Source: Microbacterium sp. SORGH_AS_1204
GTDB lineage: Bacteria; Actinomycetota; Actinomycetes; Actinomycetales; Microbacteriaceae
Reading direction: 5' to 3'
Length of the DNA stretch: 64,000 bases
NCBI RefSeq assembly: GCF_030818935.1
Contig: NZ_JAUTBD010000001.1
Span: 2,046,001-2,110,000 of the forward strand
The notes beneath the pieces were generated by a model. It saw only the letters and a list, made by a program, of their open reading frames with translations. It was not told the DNA's origin and ran no database searches. This document shows positions 41,014-50,484 of the stretch, piece after piece. Both the position numbers and the translations under genes were made by a program. Position 1 is the first letter of the stretch; every line of letters starts with the position of its first letter.

Positions 41014-41108
41014 CCGACCTCCTGAATCCGATCCCCACGCTAGGCCGCACGTCTGGGAGAACCCTTTCGACGCGCTGACGGCGGCGGCCCCCGTGCGTTC
41101 GACGATTC

Positions 41109-41250
41109 GGGGCGGATTCCGCACGTTGGGCGATGCGTGCCCAGGCCGTGCGCTCGCGCCTCGGCCCGGTTCGGGGCGGATTCCGCACCTCGGGGCGGAT
41201 TCCGCACGTCGGGGCGGGCCATTTCCGCCCCAACCGGCGGAATCCGCCCC
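41109..41250. repeat. GGGGCGGATTCCGCAC repeats with one inverted copy
   Basis: Direct copies at 41109-41124, 41173-41188 and 41192-41207, and an inverted copy GCGGAATCCGCCCC at 41237-41250. The 41192-41250 and 41173-41250 pairs can fold as hairpins of 59 and 78 bp. This is the 326-base gap between divergent marP and nrtR, the only one of these repeat loci at gene starts. Confidence 0.75.
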
Positions 41251-41305
41251 AAGCCGCTCCGCGGCGCGCCCTCGAACCCGGCGATCCGCACCGGATTCGC
41301 CCTTC

Positions 41306-41326
41306 AGGTCGAAATGACACTAAGAT
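41306..41326 (+). promoter_or_regulatory. Candidate promoter/operator of the nad operon
   Basis: GTC-gaaat-GAC (41308-41318) overlaps a -10-like TAAGAT at 41321-41326, which is 14 bases before the ATG at 41340. Such an arrangement would give an almost leaderless mRNA and place a repressor on the promoter. NrtR is the obvious candidate, but I cannot match the site to a known actinobacterial NrtR consensus. Confidence 0.35.
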
Positions 41327-41339
41327 CGGAGCCGGAGAT

Positions 41340-42074
41340 ATGGTCACCATGACACGAACCCCCCAGCCCGAGCCCCGTGACGCCGACGTGCGCGTCGCGG
41401 TGTCCACCGTGATCTTCAGCGTCCGCCGTGACGCGCACGACGAACCGGTGCTCTCGCTCCCGCTCGTCCGCCGCACGCGCGACCCGTTCGACGGCCGGTG
41501 GGCACTGCCCGGCGGCTGGCTCGACTCGACCGAGGAGCTCGACGTCGCGGCATCCCGAACCCTCGCCGAGACCACCGGACTCACCCCGAGCTATCTCGAG
41601 CAGCTCTACGCCTTCGGCGCCGTCGACCGCTCCCCCACGCGCGTGGTCTCCATTGTCTACTGGGCGCTGCTGCGCTCCGACGAGGTCGACGCGCAGGTCG
41701 CGGCCCACGCGCGCAGCGGCGACGCCCCCGAGAACGTCGAATGGTTCGACGCGACCGACCTGCCGACGCTCGCCTTCGACCACAACGACATCGTCGAGTA
41801 CACGCTGTGGCGCCTGCGCAACAAGGTCGGCTACAGCCGCATCGCGCACGGCCTGCTGCCCGACGAGTTCACCCTCGCCGACCTCCGCGAAGTGAACGAG
41901 ACCATCCTCGGCAAGCGTCTCGATCCGGCGAACTTCCGCCGTCAGGTCGACACGTCCGACACGCTCATCCCGACCGACCGCTTCCGCACCGGAAGCCACC
42001 GCCCCGCACGTCTCTACCGTTACAACCGCGATGTGGAGCTCGCCGACCGCGGCCCGCTCCCCTCCCGTCACTGA
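41340..42074 (+). CDS. nrtR: NrtR-type Nudix-related transcriptional repressor of NAD synthesis
   Basis: 244 residues. The N-terminal Nudix fold (about 15-150) carries a degenerate Nudix box: G-x5-E-x7-R-x-L-x-E-x-x-G-L is kept, but the two catalytic glutamates of REUxEE are Thr (RTLAETTG). The C-terminal winged helix (about 160-240) has the NrtR pattern (YSRIAHGLLPDEFTLADLREVNE and a basic RPARLYRYN end). Loss of catalysis and position directly ahead of nadABC fit a regulator sensing ADP-ribose or NAD. ATG 41340 or ATG 41349 could be the start. Confidence 0.85.
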   Translation: MVTMTRTPQPEPRDADVRVAVSTVIFSVRRDAHDEPVLSLPLVRRTRDPFDGRWALPGGWLDSTEELDVAASRTLAETTGLTPSYLEQLYAFGAVDRSPTRVVSIVYWALLRSDEVDAQVAAHARSGDAPENVEWFDATDLPTLAFDHNDIVEYTLWRLRNKVGYSRIAHGLLPDEFTLADLREVNETILGKRLDPANFRRQVDTSDTLIPTDRFRTGSHRPARLYRYNRDVELADRGPLPSRH

Positions 42075-42085
42075 TCGGAACGCCC

Positions 42086-43417
42086 ATGGCCGCCACACCC
42101 CTCACCCTGCAGCCCCGCCCCGCGATCGACCCGAGCGTCGACCACGCCATCCAGGCGATCGTCGCCGGTGCCTCCACCGACGCCACCTGCACCACCGACC
42201 TCGCCGTCGGCCCCTGGGACTTCGACACCCGCCCCGGCTACGGCCCGGGCTCGTCGATGGGCGACGTCATCCCCACCGGCGCGCCCCGCCAGGGTGAGCT
42301 GCCGCAGGATTACCGCGATGCGTCCGACGACGAGCTCGACGCGCGCGTCCGCGCGGCCAAGCAGACCCTCGGCGATCGGGTCGTGGTGCTCGGGCACTTC
42401 TACCAGCGCGAAGAGGTCGTGCGCCACGCCGACTACGTGGGCGATTCGTTCCAGCTCGCCAACGCCGCGCTCGAGCACCCGCAGGCCGAGGCCATCGTGT
42501 TCTGCGGCGTGCACTTCATGGCCGAGACCGCCGACCTGCTGTCGACGCCCGAGCAGGCCGTCATCCTGCCGAACCTCGCGGCGGGCTGCTCGATGGCCGA
42601 CATGGCCGACATCGACCAGGTCGAGGAGTGCTGGGAGCAGCTCGCCGACGTGCTGGGCGACCTCGAGACCCCGGATGCCGAGGGTCTCGTGCCCGTCATC
42701 CCGGTGACGTACATGAACTCCAGCGCCGCCATCAAGGGCTTCGTCGGCCGTCACGGCGGCATCGTCTGCACCTCCTCCAACGCACGGACGGTGCTGGAGT
42801 GGGCGTTCGCGCGCGGCCGCCGCGTACTGTTCTTCCCCGACCAGCACCTCGGCCGCAACACCGCGAAGGCGATGGGCGTGCCGCTCGAGCAGATGCCGAT
42901 GTGGAACCCCCGCAAGCCCCTCGGCGGCTCGACCGAGGCGCAGATCGCCGACAGCCGCGTCATCCTGTGGCACGGCTTCTGCTCGGTGCACCGCCGCTTC
43001 ACCGTCGACCAGATCGACAGGGCGCGCGCCGAGCACCCGGGCGTCCGCGTCATCGTGCACCCCGAGTGCCCGATGGACGTGGTGGATGCCGCCGATGAGG
43101 CCGGCTCGACCGATGTGATCCGCAAGGCCATCGCCGCCGCGACCGAACCGACCACCTTCGCCATCGGCACCGAGATCAACCTCGTGCAGCGCCTGGCCGC
43201 GCAGTACCCGCAGCACGAGATCTTCTGCCTCGACCCGGTCGTCTGCCCCTGCTCGACGATGTACCGCATCCACCCCGGCTACCTCGCCTGGGTGCTGGAG
43301 TCGCTCGTCGCAGGTGAGGTCGTCAACCGCATCACCGTGCCGGCCGACGTGGCCGATCCCGCCCGGGTCGCCCTCGAGCGCATGCTCGCGGCCAAGCCGA
43401 ACGGCGCCGTGAAATGA
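42086..43417 (+). CDS. nadA: Quinolinate synthase A
   Basis: 443 residues, 4Fe-4S enzyme that condenses iminoaspartate and dihydroxyacetone phosphate to quinolinate. Family blocks: VVLGHFYQREEVVRHADYVGDS, FCGVHFMAETADLL (first cluster Cys), AAGCSMADMA, HPECPMDVVD and VCPCSTMYRIHPGYL (other cluster Cys). An N-terminal extension of about 90 residues precedes the core, as in actinobacterial NadA. It starts 11 bases after nrtR with a weak GGAA and overlaps nadB by 4 bases. Confidence 0.95.
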   Translation: MAATPLTLQPRPAIDPSVDHAIQAIVAGASTDATCTTDLAVGPWDFDTRPGYGPGSSMGDVIPTGAPRQGELPQDYRDASDDELDARVRAAKQTLGDRVVVLGHFYQREEVVRHADYVGDSFQLANAALEHPQAEAIVFCGVHFMAETADLLSTPEQAVILPNLAAGCSMADMADIDQVEECWEQLADVLGDLETPDAEGLVPVIPVTYMNSSAAIKGFVGRHGGIVCTSSNARTVLEWAFARGRRVLFFPDQHLGRNTAKAMGVPLEQMPMWNPRKPLGGSTEAQIADSRVILWHGFCSVHRRFTVDQIDRARAEHPGVRVIVHPECPMDVVDAADEAGSTDVIRKAIAAATEPTTFAIGTEINLVQRLAAQYPQHEIFCLDPVVCPCSTMYRIHPGYLAWVLESLVAGEVVNRITVPADVADPARVALERMLAAKPNGAVK

Positions 43418-44937
43418 CCACGGTCGTCGTGGTGGGCAGCGGCATCGCCGGTCTCACGGCGGCGTTGCACGCGGCGGAGAACGGATGCCGTGTCACGGTC
43501 GTGACCAAGGGCGCACTGCACGACACCAACACCCGCTGGGCGCAGGGGGGCGTCGCCGCGGTGACCGACCCCGCCGACACCGTCGCCTCGCACGCGAACG
43601 ACACGATGACCGCCGGCGCGGGGCTCAACGACCCCGCCGCCGTGGACGTGCTGGTCGGCGAGGGTCCGCAGCGCATCGCCGAGATGGTCGCGCGGGGCGT
43701 CGCCTTCGACCGCGCGGCCGACGGTGAGTTCGCGCGGGGGCTGGAAGCCGCCCACGCCGTCGCCCGCGTGCTGCACGCCGGGGGTGATGCGACGGGCGCC
43801 GAGATCCAGGCGGCGCTCGGCGCCGCGGTGCGCTCGGCCGGCATCGTCGTGCGCGAGCACGCGCTGCTTCGCGACCTCGTACTGCGCGACGGAAGGGTCG
43901 CGGGCATCGATCTCGACGGCGGCGAGCGCCTCGACGCCGACGCGGTGATCCTCGCGACCGGCGGCGCCGGGCAGCTCTATGCCCACACGACCAACCCCGC
44001 GGGCGCGACCGGCGACGGGATCGCCGCCGCCCTGCGCGCGGGCGCGGCCGTCGCCGACCTCGAGTTCGTGCAGTTCCACCCCACAGCGCTCGCGGTCGGG
44101 GCGCCGTTCCTGGTGTCCGAGGCCGTTCGCGGCGAGGGTGCGACGCTCGTCGACGACGCGGGTCGACGGTTCTGCTTCGACGCGCACCCCGACGGTGAAC
44201 TCGCCCCGCGCGACGTCGTGGCCCGCGCCAACGCCCGCGCCATGGCGGCTCAGAACGGGCACCCGGTGCGCCTCGACGCCACCGCGCTGGGCGCGCAGCG
44301 CCTCGCCGCGCGCTTCCCCACCATCGACGCCGCCGTGCGCGAGCGCGGTCTCGACTGGGCGCGTGAGCCCATTCCCGTCACTCCCGCCGCGCATTACCTG
44401 ATGGGCGGTGTCGTCACCGACCTCGACGGACGCACCACCGTGCCGGGGCTGTACGCGGCGGGCGAGACCGCGCGCACGGGCGTCCACGGCGCGAACCGGC
44501 TGGCATCCAACTCCCTGCTCGAGGGCGCCGTGTTCGGCGCGCGGGCGGGCGATGCCGTGGCGCGCGGCGGCGACGCGGGCACCGGCCGGCGTCCCGCCGT
44601 CGCCCCGGTCGCAGAGCCCGCCCCCGAGCCCGCCGTCGAGCCCGCCGCCGACGCGCCGGTGTTCTCGCGCGCGGCGCTGCAGCAGCTCATGTGGGCCGAA
44701 GCCGGCCTCGTGCGCGACGCTTCGGGTCTCGACCGCGCCGCCGGCGTGCTCGCCGCCTGGAGCGCCGAACACGCACCGCGCTCCATCGAAGACGCGAACC
44801 TGCTCCTCGTCGCCACCCACGTCGTCGCCGCCGCCCGCGCGCGCGGAGTCTCGGTCGGGGCGCACTTCCGCTCCGACGCCCCGGATGCCGAAACCCCGGC
44901 ATCCACTCCCCTGCCGCAGGAGGCCCTCGCATGCTGA
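43414..44937 (+). CDS. nadB: L-aspartate oxidase
   Basis: 507 residues, FAD enzyme that oxidises aspartate to iminoaspartate for NadA. The dinucleotide fold begins VVVGSGIAGLTAAL. The substrate region has DTNTRWAQGGVAAV, EFVQFHPTAL and RTGVHGANRLASNSLLEG. A Pro/Ala/Glu-rich linker at about 390-415 separates the C-terminal helical domain. It overlaps nadA and nadC (7 bases), all translationally coupled. Confidence 0.95.
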   Translation: MTTVVVVGSGIAGLTAALHAAENGCRVTVVTKGALHDTNTRWAQGGVAAVTDPADTVASHANDTMTAGAGLNDPAAVDVLVGEGPQRIAEMVARGVAFDRAADGEFARGLEAAHAVARVLHAGGDATGAEIQAALGAAVRSAGIVVREHALLRDLVLRDGRVAGIDLDGGERLDADAVILATGGAGQLYAHTTNPAGATGDGIAAALRAGAAVADLEFVQFHPTALAVGAPFLVSEAVRGEGATLVDDAGRRFCFDAHPDGELAPRDVVARANARAMAAQNGHPVRLDATALGAQRLAARFPTIDAAVRERGLDWAREPIPVTPAAHYLMGGVVTDLDGRTTVPGLYAAGETARTGVHGANRLASNSLLEGAVFGARAGDAVARGGDAGTGRRPAVAPVAEPAPEPAVEPAADAPVFSRAALQQLMWAEAGLVRDASGLDRAAGVLAAWSAEHAPRSIEDANLLLVATHVVAAARARGVSVGAHFRSDAPDAETPASTPLPQEALAC

Positions 44938-45788
44938 CCCGAGCCGCCATCGACCGCGTCGTCGCCGCTGCGCTGGAGGAGGACGCACCCTGGGGCGACC
45001 TCACCAGCGAGACGCTCATCCCCGCATCGACCACGGCGCGCGCCGCCCTCGTCGCGCGTGTCGACGGTGTCTTCAGCGGGGCAGCGGTCTTCGCCGCGGC
45101 TTTCACCCTCACCGACCCGTCGATCGTCGTCGAGCAGCGGGTGCTCGATGGCGCGCGCTTCGCGTCGGGTGACACGCTGGCCGTGGTCGCCGGTCCCGCA
45201 CGCGCGGTGCTGACCGCCGAGCGCATCGGCCTGAACTTCGTGCAGCGCATGTCGGGCATCGCCACGCTCACCAGCCGCTACGTCGCCGAGGTGGCCCATA
45301 CCGGGGCCCGCATCGCCGACACGCGCAAGACGACGCCCGGCCTCCGCGCGGTCGAACGGCAGGCCGTCCGCGACGGCGGCGGCCACAATCACCGCTTCTC
45401 GCTGTCGGACGCCGTGATGGCGAAAGACAACCACCTCGCGGTGCTGACCGCTCAGGGCATGTCGGTCACGCAGGCGCTCGAGAGCGCCATCGCGCGACTG
45501 CCCCACACCACGCACGTCGAGGTCGAGGTCGACCGCCTCGACCAGATCGATGCCGTGCTCGCCGCCGGGGTCGGCACGATCATGCTCGACAACTTCTCGC
45601 TCGACGACCTGCGCACCGGCGTCGCCCGCATCGCCGGCGCCGCGCAGGTGGAGGCGTCGGGTGGGGTCACGCTCGACACCGTGCGCGCGATCGCCGAGAC
45701 CGGCGTGGACGTCATCTCGGTCGGTGCGCTCACGCACTCGGCGCCGTCGCTCGACCTGGGCCTCGACATCCGTATCGAGACGGCGTGA
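44931..45788 (+). CDS. nadC: Nicotinate-nucleotide pyrophosphorylase (carboxylating)
   Basis: 285 residues, converts quinolinate plus PRPP to nicotinate mononucleotide. Key segments: LNFVQRMSGIAT, DTRKTTPGLRAVERQAVRDGGGHNHR (phosphate and quinolinate contacts), VEVEVDRLDQ, IMLDNFSL and EASGGVTLDTV. The ATG at 44931 has AGGAGG eight bases upstream and lies inside the end of nadB. It completes the de novo NAD branch. Confidence 0.95.
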   Translation: MLTRAAIDRVVAAALEEDAPWGDLTSETLIPASTTARAALVARVDGVFSGAAVFAAAFTLTDPSIVVEQRVLDGARFASGDTLAVVAGPARAVLTAERIGLNFVQRMSGIATLTSRYVAEVAHTGARIADTRKTTPGLRAVERQAVRDGGGHNHRFSLSDAVMAKDNHLAVLTAQGMSVTQALESAIARLPHTTHVEVEVDRLDQIDAVLAAGVGTIMLDNFSLDDLRTGVARIAGAAQVEASGGVTLDTVRAIAETGVDVISVGALTHSAPSLDLGLDIRIETA

Positions 45789-46915
45789 CCCTCTACCTCG
45801 ACAACGCCGCCACCACCCCCGTGCGCCCCGAGGTGCTCGAGGCGATGGCGTCGTACCTGACGCGGTTCTTCGGCAACCCGTCGAGCCATCACGAGGTGGG
45901 CGAGGCCGCGGCATCCGCCCTCGACGACGCACGGGCGCGCGTCGCCCGGGTGCTCGGGATGCGCGCGGGCGACGTCGTCTTCACCTCCGGTGGTACCGAA
46001 TCCAACAACGCGGCGATCAAGGGGCTCGTGCTCGGCTCGGGCAAGAGACATCTGGTCACGACGGCGATCGAGCACGAGTCCGTGCTCGCCTCCGCCGATT
46101 ACCTCGCGCGGCTGCACGCCGTCGACCTCACGCACGTCCCGGTCGACGCCGCCGGCGTCCTCGACCCGCAGACCCTCGCGGCCGTCCTGCGCGACGACAC
46201 GGCTCTGGTCAGCATCGGGTACGCCAACAACGAGACCGGCACGATCCAGGATGCGGCCGCTCTCGCGGCCGTCGCCCATGAGCGGGGTGTGCCGCTGCAC
46301 CTCGATGCGGTGCAGGCGGCCGGGTGGCTCCCCCTCGCCGGGCTGGGGGCGGATGCCATCACCGTGGCCGGCCACAAGATCGGCGCCCCGAAGGGCACCG
46401 GCATCCTGGCCGTGCGCGGGCGCCTGCCGTTCGAGCCGCTGCTGCACGGCGGCGGGCAGGAGCGCGGGCGCCGCTCGGGCACGCCCGATGTCGCGGGGGC
46501 CGTGGCCATCGCCCGCGCCCTCGAACTCGCCGACGCGGAACGGGTCGACGAGGCCGCTCGGGTCTCGGCGCTGCGCGACGCCTTCATCGCGCGGGTGCTC
46601 GCGCTCGTGCCCGGCGCCCGACTCACGGGCCACCCGACACGGCGACTCCCAGGCACAGCGAGCTTCGTCTTCCCCGGCACGAACGGCGAGACCGTCCTGC
46701 TCGAACTCGAGCGTCGCGGCATCGTCTCCTCCAGCGGGTCGGCGTGCGCCGCGGGCAGCGACGAGGCGTCGCACGTGCTCCTCGCCCTCGGCGTCGCGCC
46801 CGACGACGCGCGCACGGCGGTGCGTTTCACGCTGCCGCACGGGCTCACGGCATCCCTCGACCCGGTCGCCGACGCGGTCGCCGAGGCGGTTTCCGCCGTA
46901 GGATCGCGCGGGTGA
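45785..46915 (+). CDS. Cysteine desulfurase (IscS/NifS type)
   Basis: 376 residues, PLP enzyme releasing sulfur from cysteine for Fe-S cluster assembly. The start YLDNAATTPVRPEVLEAM, PLP Lys198 in AGHKIGAPKG and the persulfide Cys321 in SSGSACAAGSDE are all present, with the longer C-terminal loop of group I enzymes absent or short. Start is GTG in a GTGA overlap with nadC. In nad operons such an enzyme is thought to serve the cluster of NadA, a good fit here. Confidence 0.92.
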   Translation: MTLYLDNAATTPVRPEVLEAMASYLTRFFGNPSSHHEVGEAAASALDDARARVARVLGMRAGDVVFTSGGTESNNAAIKGLVLGSGKRHLVTTAIEHESVLASADYLARLHAVDLTHVPVDAAGVLDPQTLAAVLRDDTALVSIGYANNETGTIQDAAALAAVAHERGVPLHLDAVQAAGWLPLAGLGADAITVAGHKIGAPKGTGILAVRGRLPFEPLLHGGGQERGRRSGTPDVAGAVAIARALELADAERVDEAARVSALRDAFIARVLALVPGARLTGHPTRRLPGTASFVFPGTNGETVLLELERRGIVSSSGSACAAGSDEASHVLLALGVAPDDARTAVRFTLPHGLTASLDPVADAVAEAVSAVGSRG

Positions 46916-47808
46916 GTCCTCGCGCGGTCACCGTCATCGTCCCCGGTTTCGATGTCGCCGGGTACGTCGAGGAGGCGCTCGATTCGCTCCGCGCGCAGAC
47001 GCATCCCGACTGGGCGGCGGTGCTCGTCGATGACGCGTCGACCGACGAAACGACACGCATCTTCGCCGACGCCGCGGCCGCCGATCCACGCTTCCGCGTC
47101 GTGCGCCACGACACGCAGCGCGGTCTCGGCGCCGCCCGCAACACGGGCCTTGCACTCGCCGACACTCCCTACATCGCCTTCCTCGACGCCGACGACCGGA
47201 TGCGCCCCGACGCCCTCGCGCGGCTGACCGCCACCCTCGCCCGCACGGGCAGCGACTTCGTGGTCGGGGCGTACGTGCGTCTGCGACCGGATGCCGAGGG
47301 CTCCGGCTACACCGCCGGCGAAGTGCAGCCGTGGGTCGCCGCCGCCACCGACCCGGCACGCGAACGGACCACACTGGCGGCGCACCCGGCGGCATCCGGG
47401 AACATCGTCGCGTGGTCGAAGGTGAGCCGGGCCGACTTCTGGCGCGCGCACGGCCTGCGCTTCCCCGAGGGCTGGTACTACGAGGATCAGGTGCTCGCGC
47501 AGCGCATGTACACGGTCGCGGCGACCTTCGACGTGGTGCCCGACGTGGTCGTCGAATGGCGCCAGCGCCGCGACGGCGGCTCGATCACCCAGCGCCTCGC
47601 CGAGCTCGACGTGCTGCGCGACTACCTCGACGCCCTCGGCGAGGGCATCGCCCTGCTGCGCGCGGCCGGGGCCGACGCGGCGGTGCACGAACGCGGTGCG
47701 CTCATCCGCACGCTCGACCTGCCCCCGCTGCTGCGCATCGCCGAGACGCACCCCGACCCGGCGTACCGCATCGCGCTCGAGACGTTCCTCGAGACGCTGC
47801 CCGCCTGA
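46912..47808 (+). CDS. Family 2 glycosyltransferase
   Basis: 298 residues, cytosolic GT-A fold. Motifs: VTVIVPGFDVAGYVEEALDS start, VLVDDASTDE, GLGAARNTGLALA, FLDADDRM (DxD-type) and a later ED in WYYEDQVLAQRM. The acceptor is unknown. It is coupled by GTGA to the cysteine desulfurase although it has no known link to NAD synthesis, so its position may be fortuitous. It is followed by 523 bases without a gene. Confidence 0.85.
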   Translation: MSPRAVTVIVPGFDVAGYVEEALDSLRAQTHPDWAAVLVDDASTDETTRIFADAAAADPRFRVVRHDTQRGLGAARNTGLALADTPYIAFLDADDRMRPDALARLTATLARTGSDFVVGAYVRLRPDAEGSGYTAGEVQPWVAAATDPARERTTLAAHPAASGNIVAWSKVSRADFWRAHGLRFPEGWYYEDQVLAQRMYTVAATFDVVPDVVVEWRQRRDGGSITQRLAELDVLRDYLDALGEGIALLRAAGADAAVHERGALIRTLDLPPLLRIAETHPDPAYRIALETFLETLPA

Positions 47809-47854
47809 GGAGCCGCCTGCCCCGGGTCCCCCGGGTCCCCCGGTCCCTCGGCTG

Positions 47855-48239
47855 TGACTTGCGGCCTGTGCCCGCCCCGCCAGCCCCCGCGCGAACACCC
47901 GCCGCAACTCAACACAGACCCACCCCAATGAGGTGGCTCGCGGCCCGTGCACACCGCACCAACCCCCGCGCGAACACCCGCCGCAACGCAACCCACGCCA
48001 ACCCCGGCGCCGATGCTGACTTGCGGCCTGCGCACACCCACCCAGCCCCCGCGCGAACACCCGCCGCAACTTAACGCACACCCAGGCCGACCCCGATGAC
48101 TTGCGGCCCGTGCACACGGCATCAGCCCCCGCGCGAACACTTCCCGCAACTCAACGCACACCCACCCCGGCGCCGACGCCGATGACTCGCGGCCCGTGCA
48201 CACCGCGCCCACCCCCGCGCGAGCACTTCCCGCGAGTCA
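47855..48239. repeat. Five 57-bp inverted-repeat elements
   Basis: The gap between the glycosyltransferase and ABC exporter genes holds five elements of exactly 57 bp: 47855-47911, 47934-47990, 48017-48073, 48097-48153, 48183-48239. They begin TGACTTGCGG or a variant and end CCGCAACTCA or a variant. The fifth has TGACTCGCGG and CCGCGAGTCA, changed on both sides so that all 10 bp pair. The interiors share CCCCCGCGCGAACAC. Positions 48240-48331 show nothing further. Confidence 0.88.
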
Positions 48240-48331
48240 ACGCTCGCCCACCACACGGCGGCGATGACGCACGCAGCGCGCCAGGCGCACATCGAGCTGG
48301 GGATGCGGCGAAGATGCGGGCGGAGGGACGC

Positions 48332-50275
48332 TTACGCCGGCGCCTCGTCGGCGCGACGGGCGGGCAGCGCGGCGCGCGCGAGGCCCGCGGCGTCGAGTTG
48401 CTCTTCGGCCAGCACGAACGACGCGGCGAGCTGCTCGGCGGCGAGACTCGCGTAGAGGCCACCGGCGGCCAGCAGTTCGCTGTGCGTGCCCGACTCGACG
48501 ATGCGTCCGGCATCCACCACATGGATGCGATCGGCCCCGATGACCGTCGACAGTCGGTGCGCGATCGACAGGGTTGTGCGCCCGTGCGACGCGGTCTCGA
48601 GCGCCTCTTGCACGATGCGCTCCGACACGGTGTCGAGGGCGCTGGTCGCCTCGTCGAGCAGCAGCACGGGTGGGTCTTTCAGCAGCACGCGCGCGATGGC
48701 GATGCGCTGCTTCTCGCCACCCGACAGGCGGTAGCCGCGCTCGCCGACGACGGTGTCGTAGCCGGCCTCGAACGACGCGATGACGTGGTGGATGTTCGCG
48801 GCGCGGCACGCCGCTTCGATCTCGTCACCGGTGGCATCCGGACGCGCGTAGCGCAGGTTCTCGCGCACGGTGGCGTGGAAGAGGTAGGTCTCCTGCGAGA
48901 CGATGCCGATCTCGTCGATGATCGACGCGCGATCGAGGGAGCGCACGTCGGCGCCCGAGAACATCACCGCGCCGCCCGTCGCCTCGTACATGCGGGGCGT
49001 CAGGTAGAGAATCGTCGTCTTGCCCGCGCCCGAGGGACCGACGAAGGCCACGTGCTGCCCCGGCTCGACGGTGAAAGACACGCCGTCGAGGGTGGGCCGC
49101 GCCTGGGCGGGGGCGTCGGGATACCGGAACTCGACATCACGGAACTCGATGCGACCGAGCGGGCCGGGCGCCGCGGTGACCGGCATCGCGTCGGGCACGT
49201 CGACGATGGCCGGTTTCAGGTCGAGGTACTCGAAGATGCGGGCGAACAGCGCCGACGACGTCTGCACGTCGAGCGCCACGCGCATGAGCCCCATGAGGGG
49301 CATGAGCAGACGAGCCTGCACCGTCGTGAACGCGACGATCGTGCCGGCGGTGATGGCGCCGGCGCCACCGCCGATCAGGTACCCGGAGACGAGATAGATG
49401 ATCGCCGGCACGCTCGACATGATCACCTGCACGACGGCGAAGAACCCTTGCCCGCTCATCGCCCGGCGCACCTGCAGATGCACCTGGTTGTCGTTCTCGG
49501 CGTCGAAACGCGCGGACTCGGTACGCTGACGATTGAACGACTTCGACAGCAGGATGCCGCTGACGCTCAGGGTCTCTTGCGTGATCGCCGACAGCTCCGA
49601 CAGTGATTCCTGCGTCTCACCCGCGATGCGCGCACGAACCTGCCCGACGCGCCGCTGCACGAAGATGAGGAACGGCATCAGCGCGACCGCGATCAGGGTG
49701 AGCCGCCAGTCGATGAGGATCATCGCGACCAGCGATGCGATCACCGTGACGGCGTTGCCGAGGATGCTCGTGACGGTGTTGGTCAGCACCCCCGACACGC
49801 CGCCGACGTCGTTCTGCAGGCGAGATTGAATGACGCCCGTCTTCGTACGGGTGAAGAAGCCCAACTCCATGGACTGCAGGTGGTCGAACAGGCGCGTACG
49901 CAGGTCGCCGGTCACCCGGTTGCCGACCGTGGCGGTGAGCCAGGTCTGGCCCACGTTGAGCGCCGCCGAGAGGAGGAACAGCGCGATCATCACGCTGACG
50001 AGGACCGCGAGAAGCTGCAGGTCGGGACTCGATCCATCGTCCGGGAAGAGGGCGTCGTCGAAGATGCGCTGCACCAGCAGCGGCGGGATGACCGCGACCG
50101 CGGCACCCACCACGACCAGGACCGCGGTGAAAGCGATGCGCCAGCGGTACGGGCGGAACAGCTCGACCACACGTCGGCCCAGGTTCGCGACGCGCGGCGC
50201 CTGCGCGTTCTGCCGACGCTGGACGTCGACGTCCACGCCGCGGAACATGCTTCCGCCCACACCACCCGCGTTCAT
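48332..50275 (-). CDS. ABC exporter (fused membrane and ATPase domains)
   Basis: 647 residues. Six transmembrane helices (about 45-340) are followed by an ATPase domain (about 370-610) with GPSGAGKTT, SQETYLFHATVREN, LSGGEKQR and LLLDEATSALD, then the His switch (SIAHRLST). It is a homo- or heterodimeric type IV exporter half-transporter of the MsbA/LmrA kind; the substrate is unknown. ATG 50275 (MNAGGVGG) is preferred over an in-frame start at 50305. A short Glu/Ala tail with LAEEQLDAAGLARAALP follows the ATPase domain. Confidence 0.88.
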   Translation of the reverse strand: MNAGGVGGSMFRGVDVDVQRRQNAQAPRVANLGRRVVELFRPYRWRIAFTAVLVVVGAAVAVIPPLLVQRIFDDALFPDDGSSPDLQLLAVLVSVMIALFLLSAALNVGQTWLTATVGNRVTGDLRTRLFDHLQSMELGFFTRTKTGVIQSRLQNDVGGVSGVLTNTVTSILGNAVTVIASLVAMILIDWRLTLIAVALMPFLIFVQRRVGQVRARIAGETQESLSELSAITQETLSVSGILLSKSFNRQRTESARFDAENDNQVHLQVRRAMSGQGFFAVVQVIMSSVPAIIYLVSGYLIGGGAGAITAGTIVAFTTVQARLLMPLMGLMRVALDVQTSSALFARIFEYLDLKPAIVDVPDAMPVTAAPGPLGRIEFRDVEFRYPDAPAQARPTLDGVSFTVEPGQHVAFVGPSGAGKTTILYLTPRMYEATGGAVMFSGADVRSLDRASIIDEIGIVSQETYLFHATVRENLRYARPDATGDEIEAACRAANIHHVIASFEAGYDTVVGERGYRLSGGEKQRIAIARVLLKDPPVLLLDEATSALDTVSERIVQEALETASHGRTTLSIAHRLSTVIGADRIHVVDAGRIVESGTHSELLAAGGLYASLAAEQLAASFVLAEEQLDAAGLARAALPARRADEAPA

Positions 50276-50484
50276 GCGGGCCAGCCTACGTCCGACCACC
50301 GACACCGGCTTTGAAACAGGTGCCGCGGGAAGGCGCCGGGTAGAATCGGTCGCCCGCCCTCTGCGGCATCCCTCCCCCAGGTTTTTCTCTCGACGTCGGA
50401 ATATCTCGACGCCCCTCGCCGTTCTCGCCCTTCGCAGTCACCCCCGTGGCGCCACGAAGCCCCCCGTACGAATAGGACCTCGTC

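Noticed and set aside
47855..48239. CRISPR array or small tandem RNA genes
   Set aside because: The interiors (would-be spacers) are repeated rather than unique, and there is no cas gene or promoter-terminator pattern for each copy.
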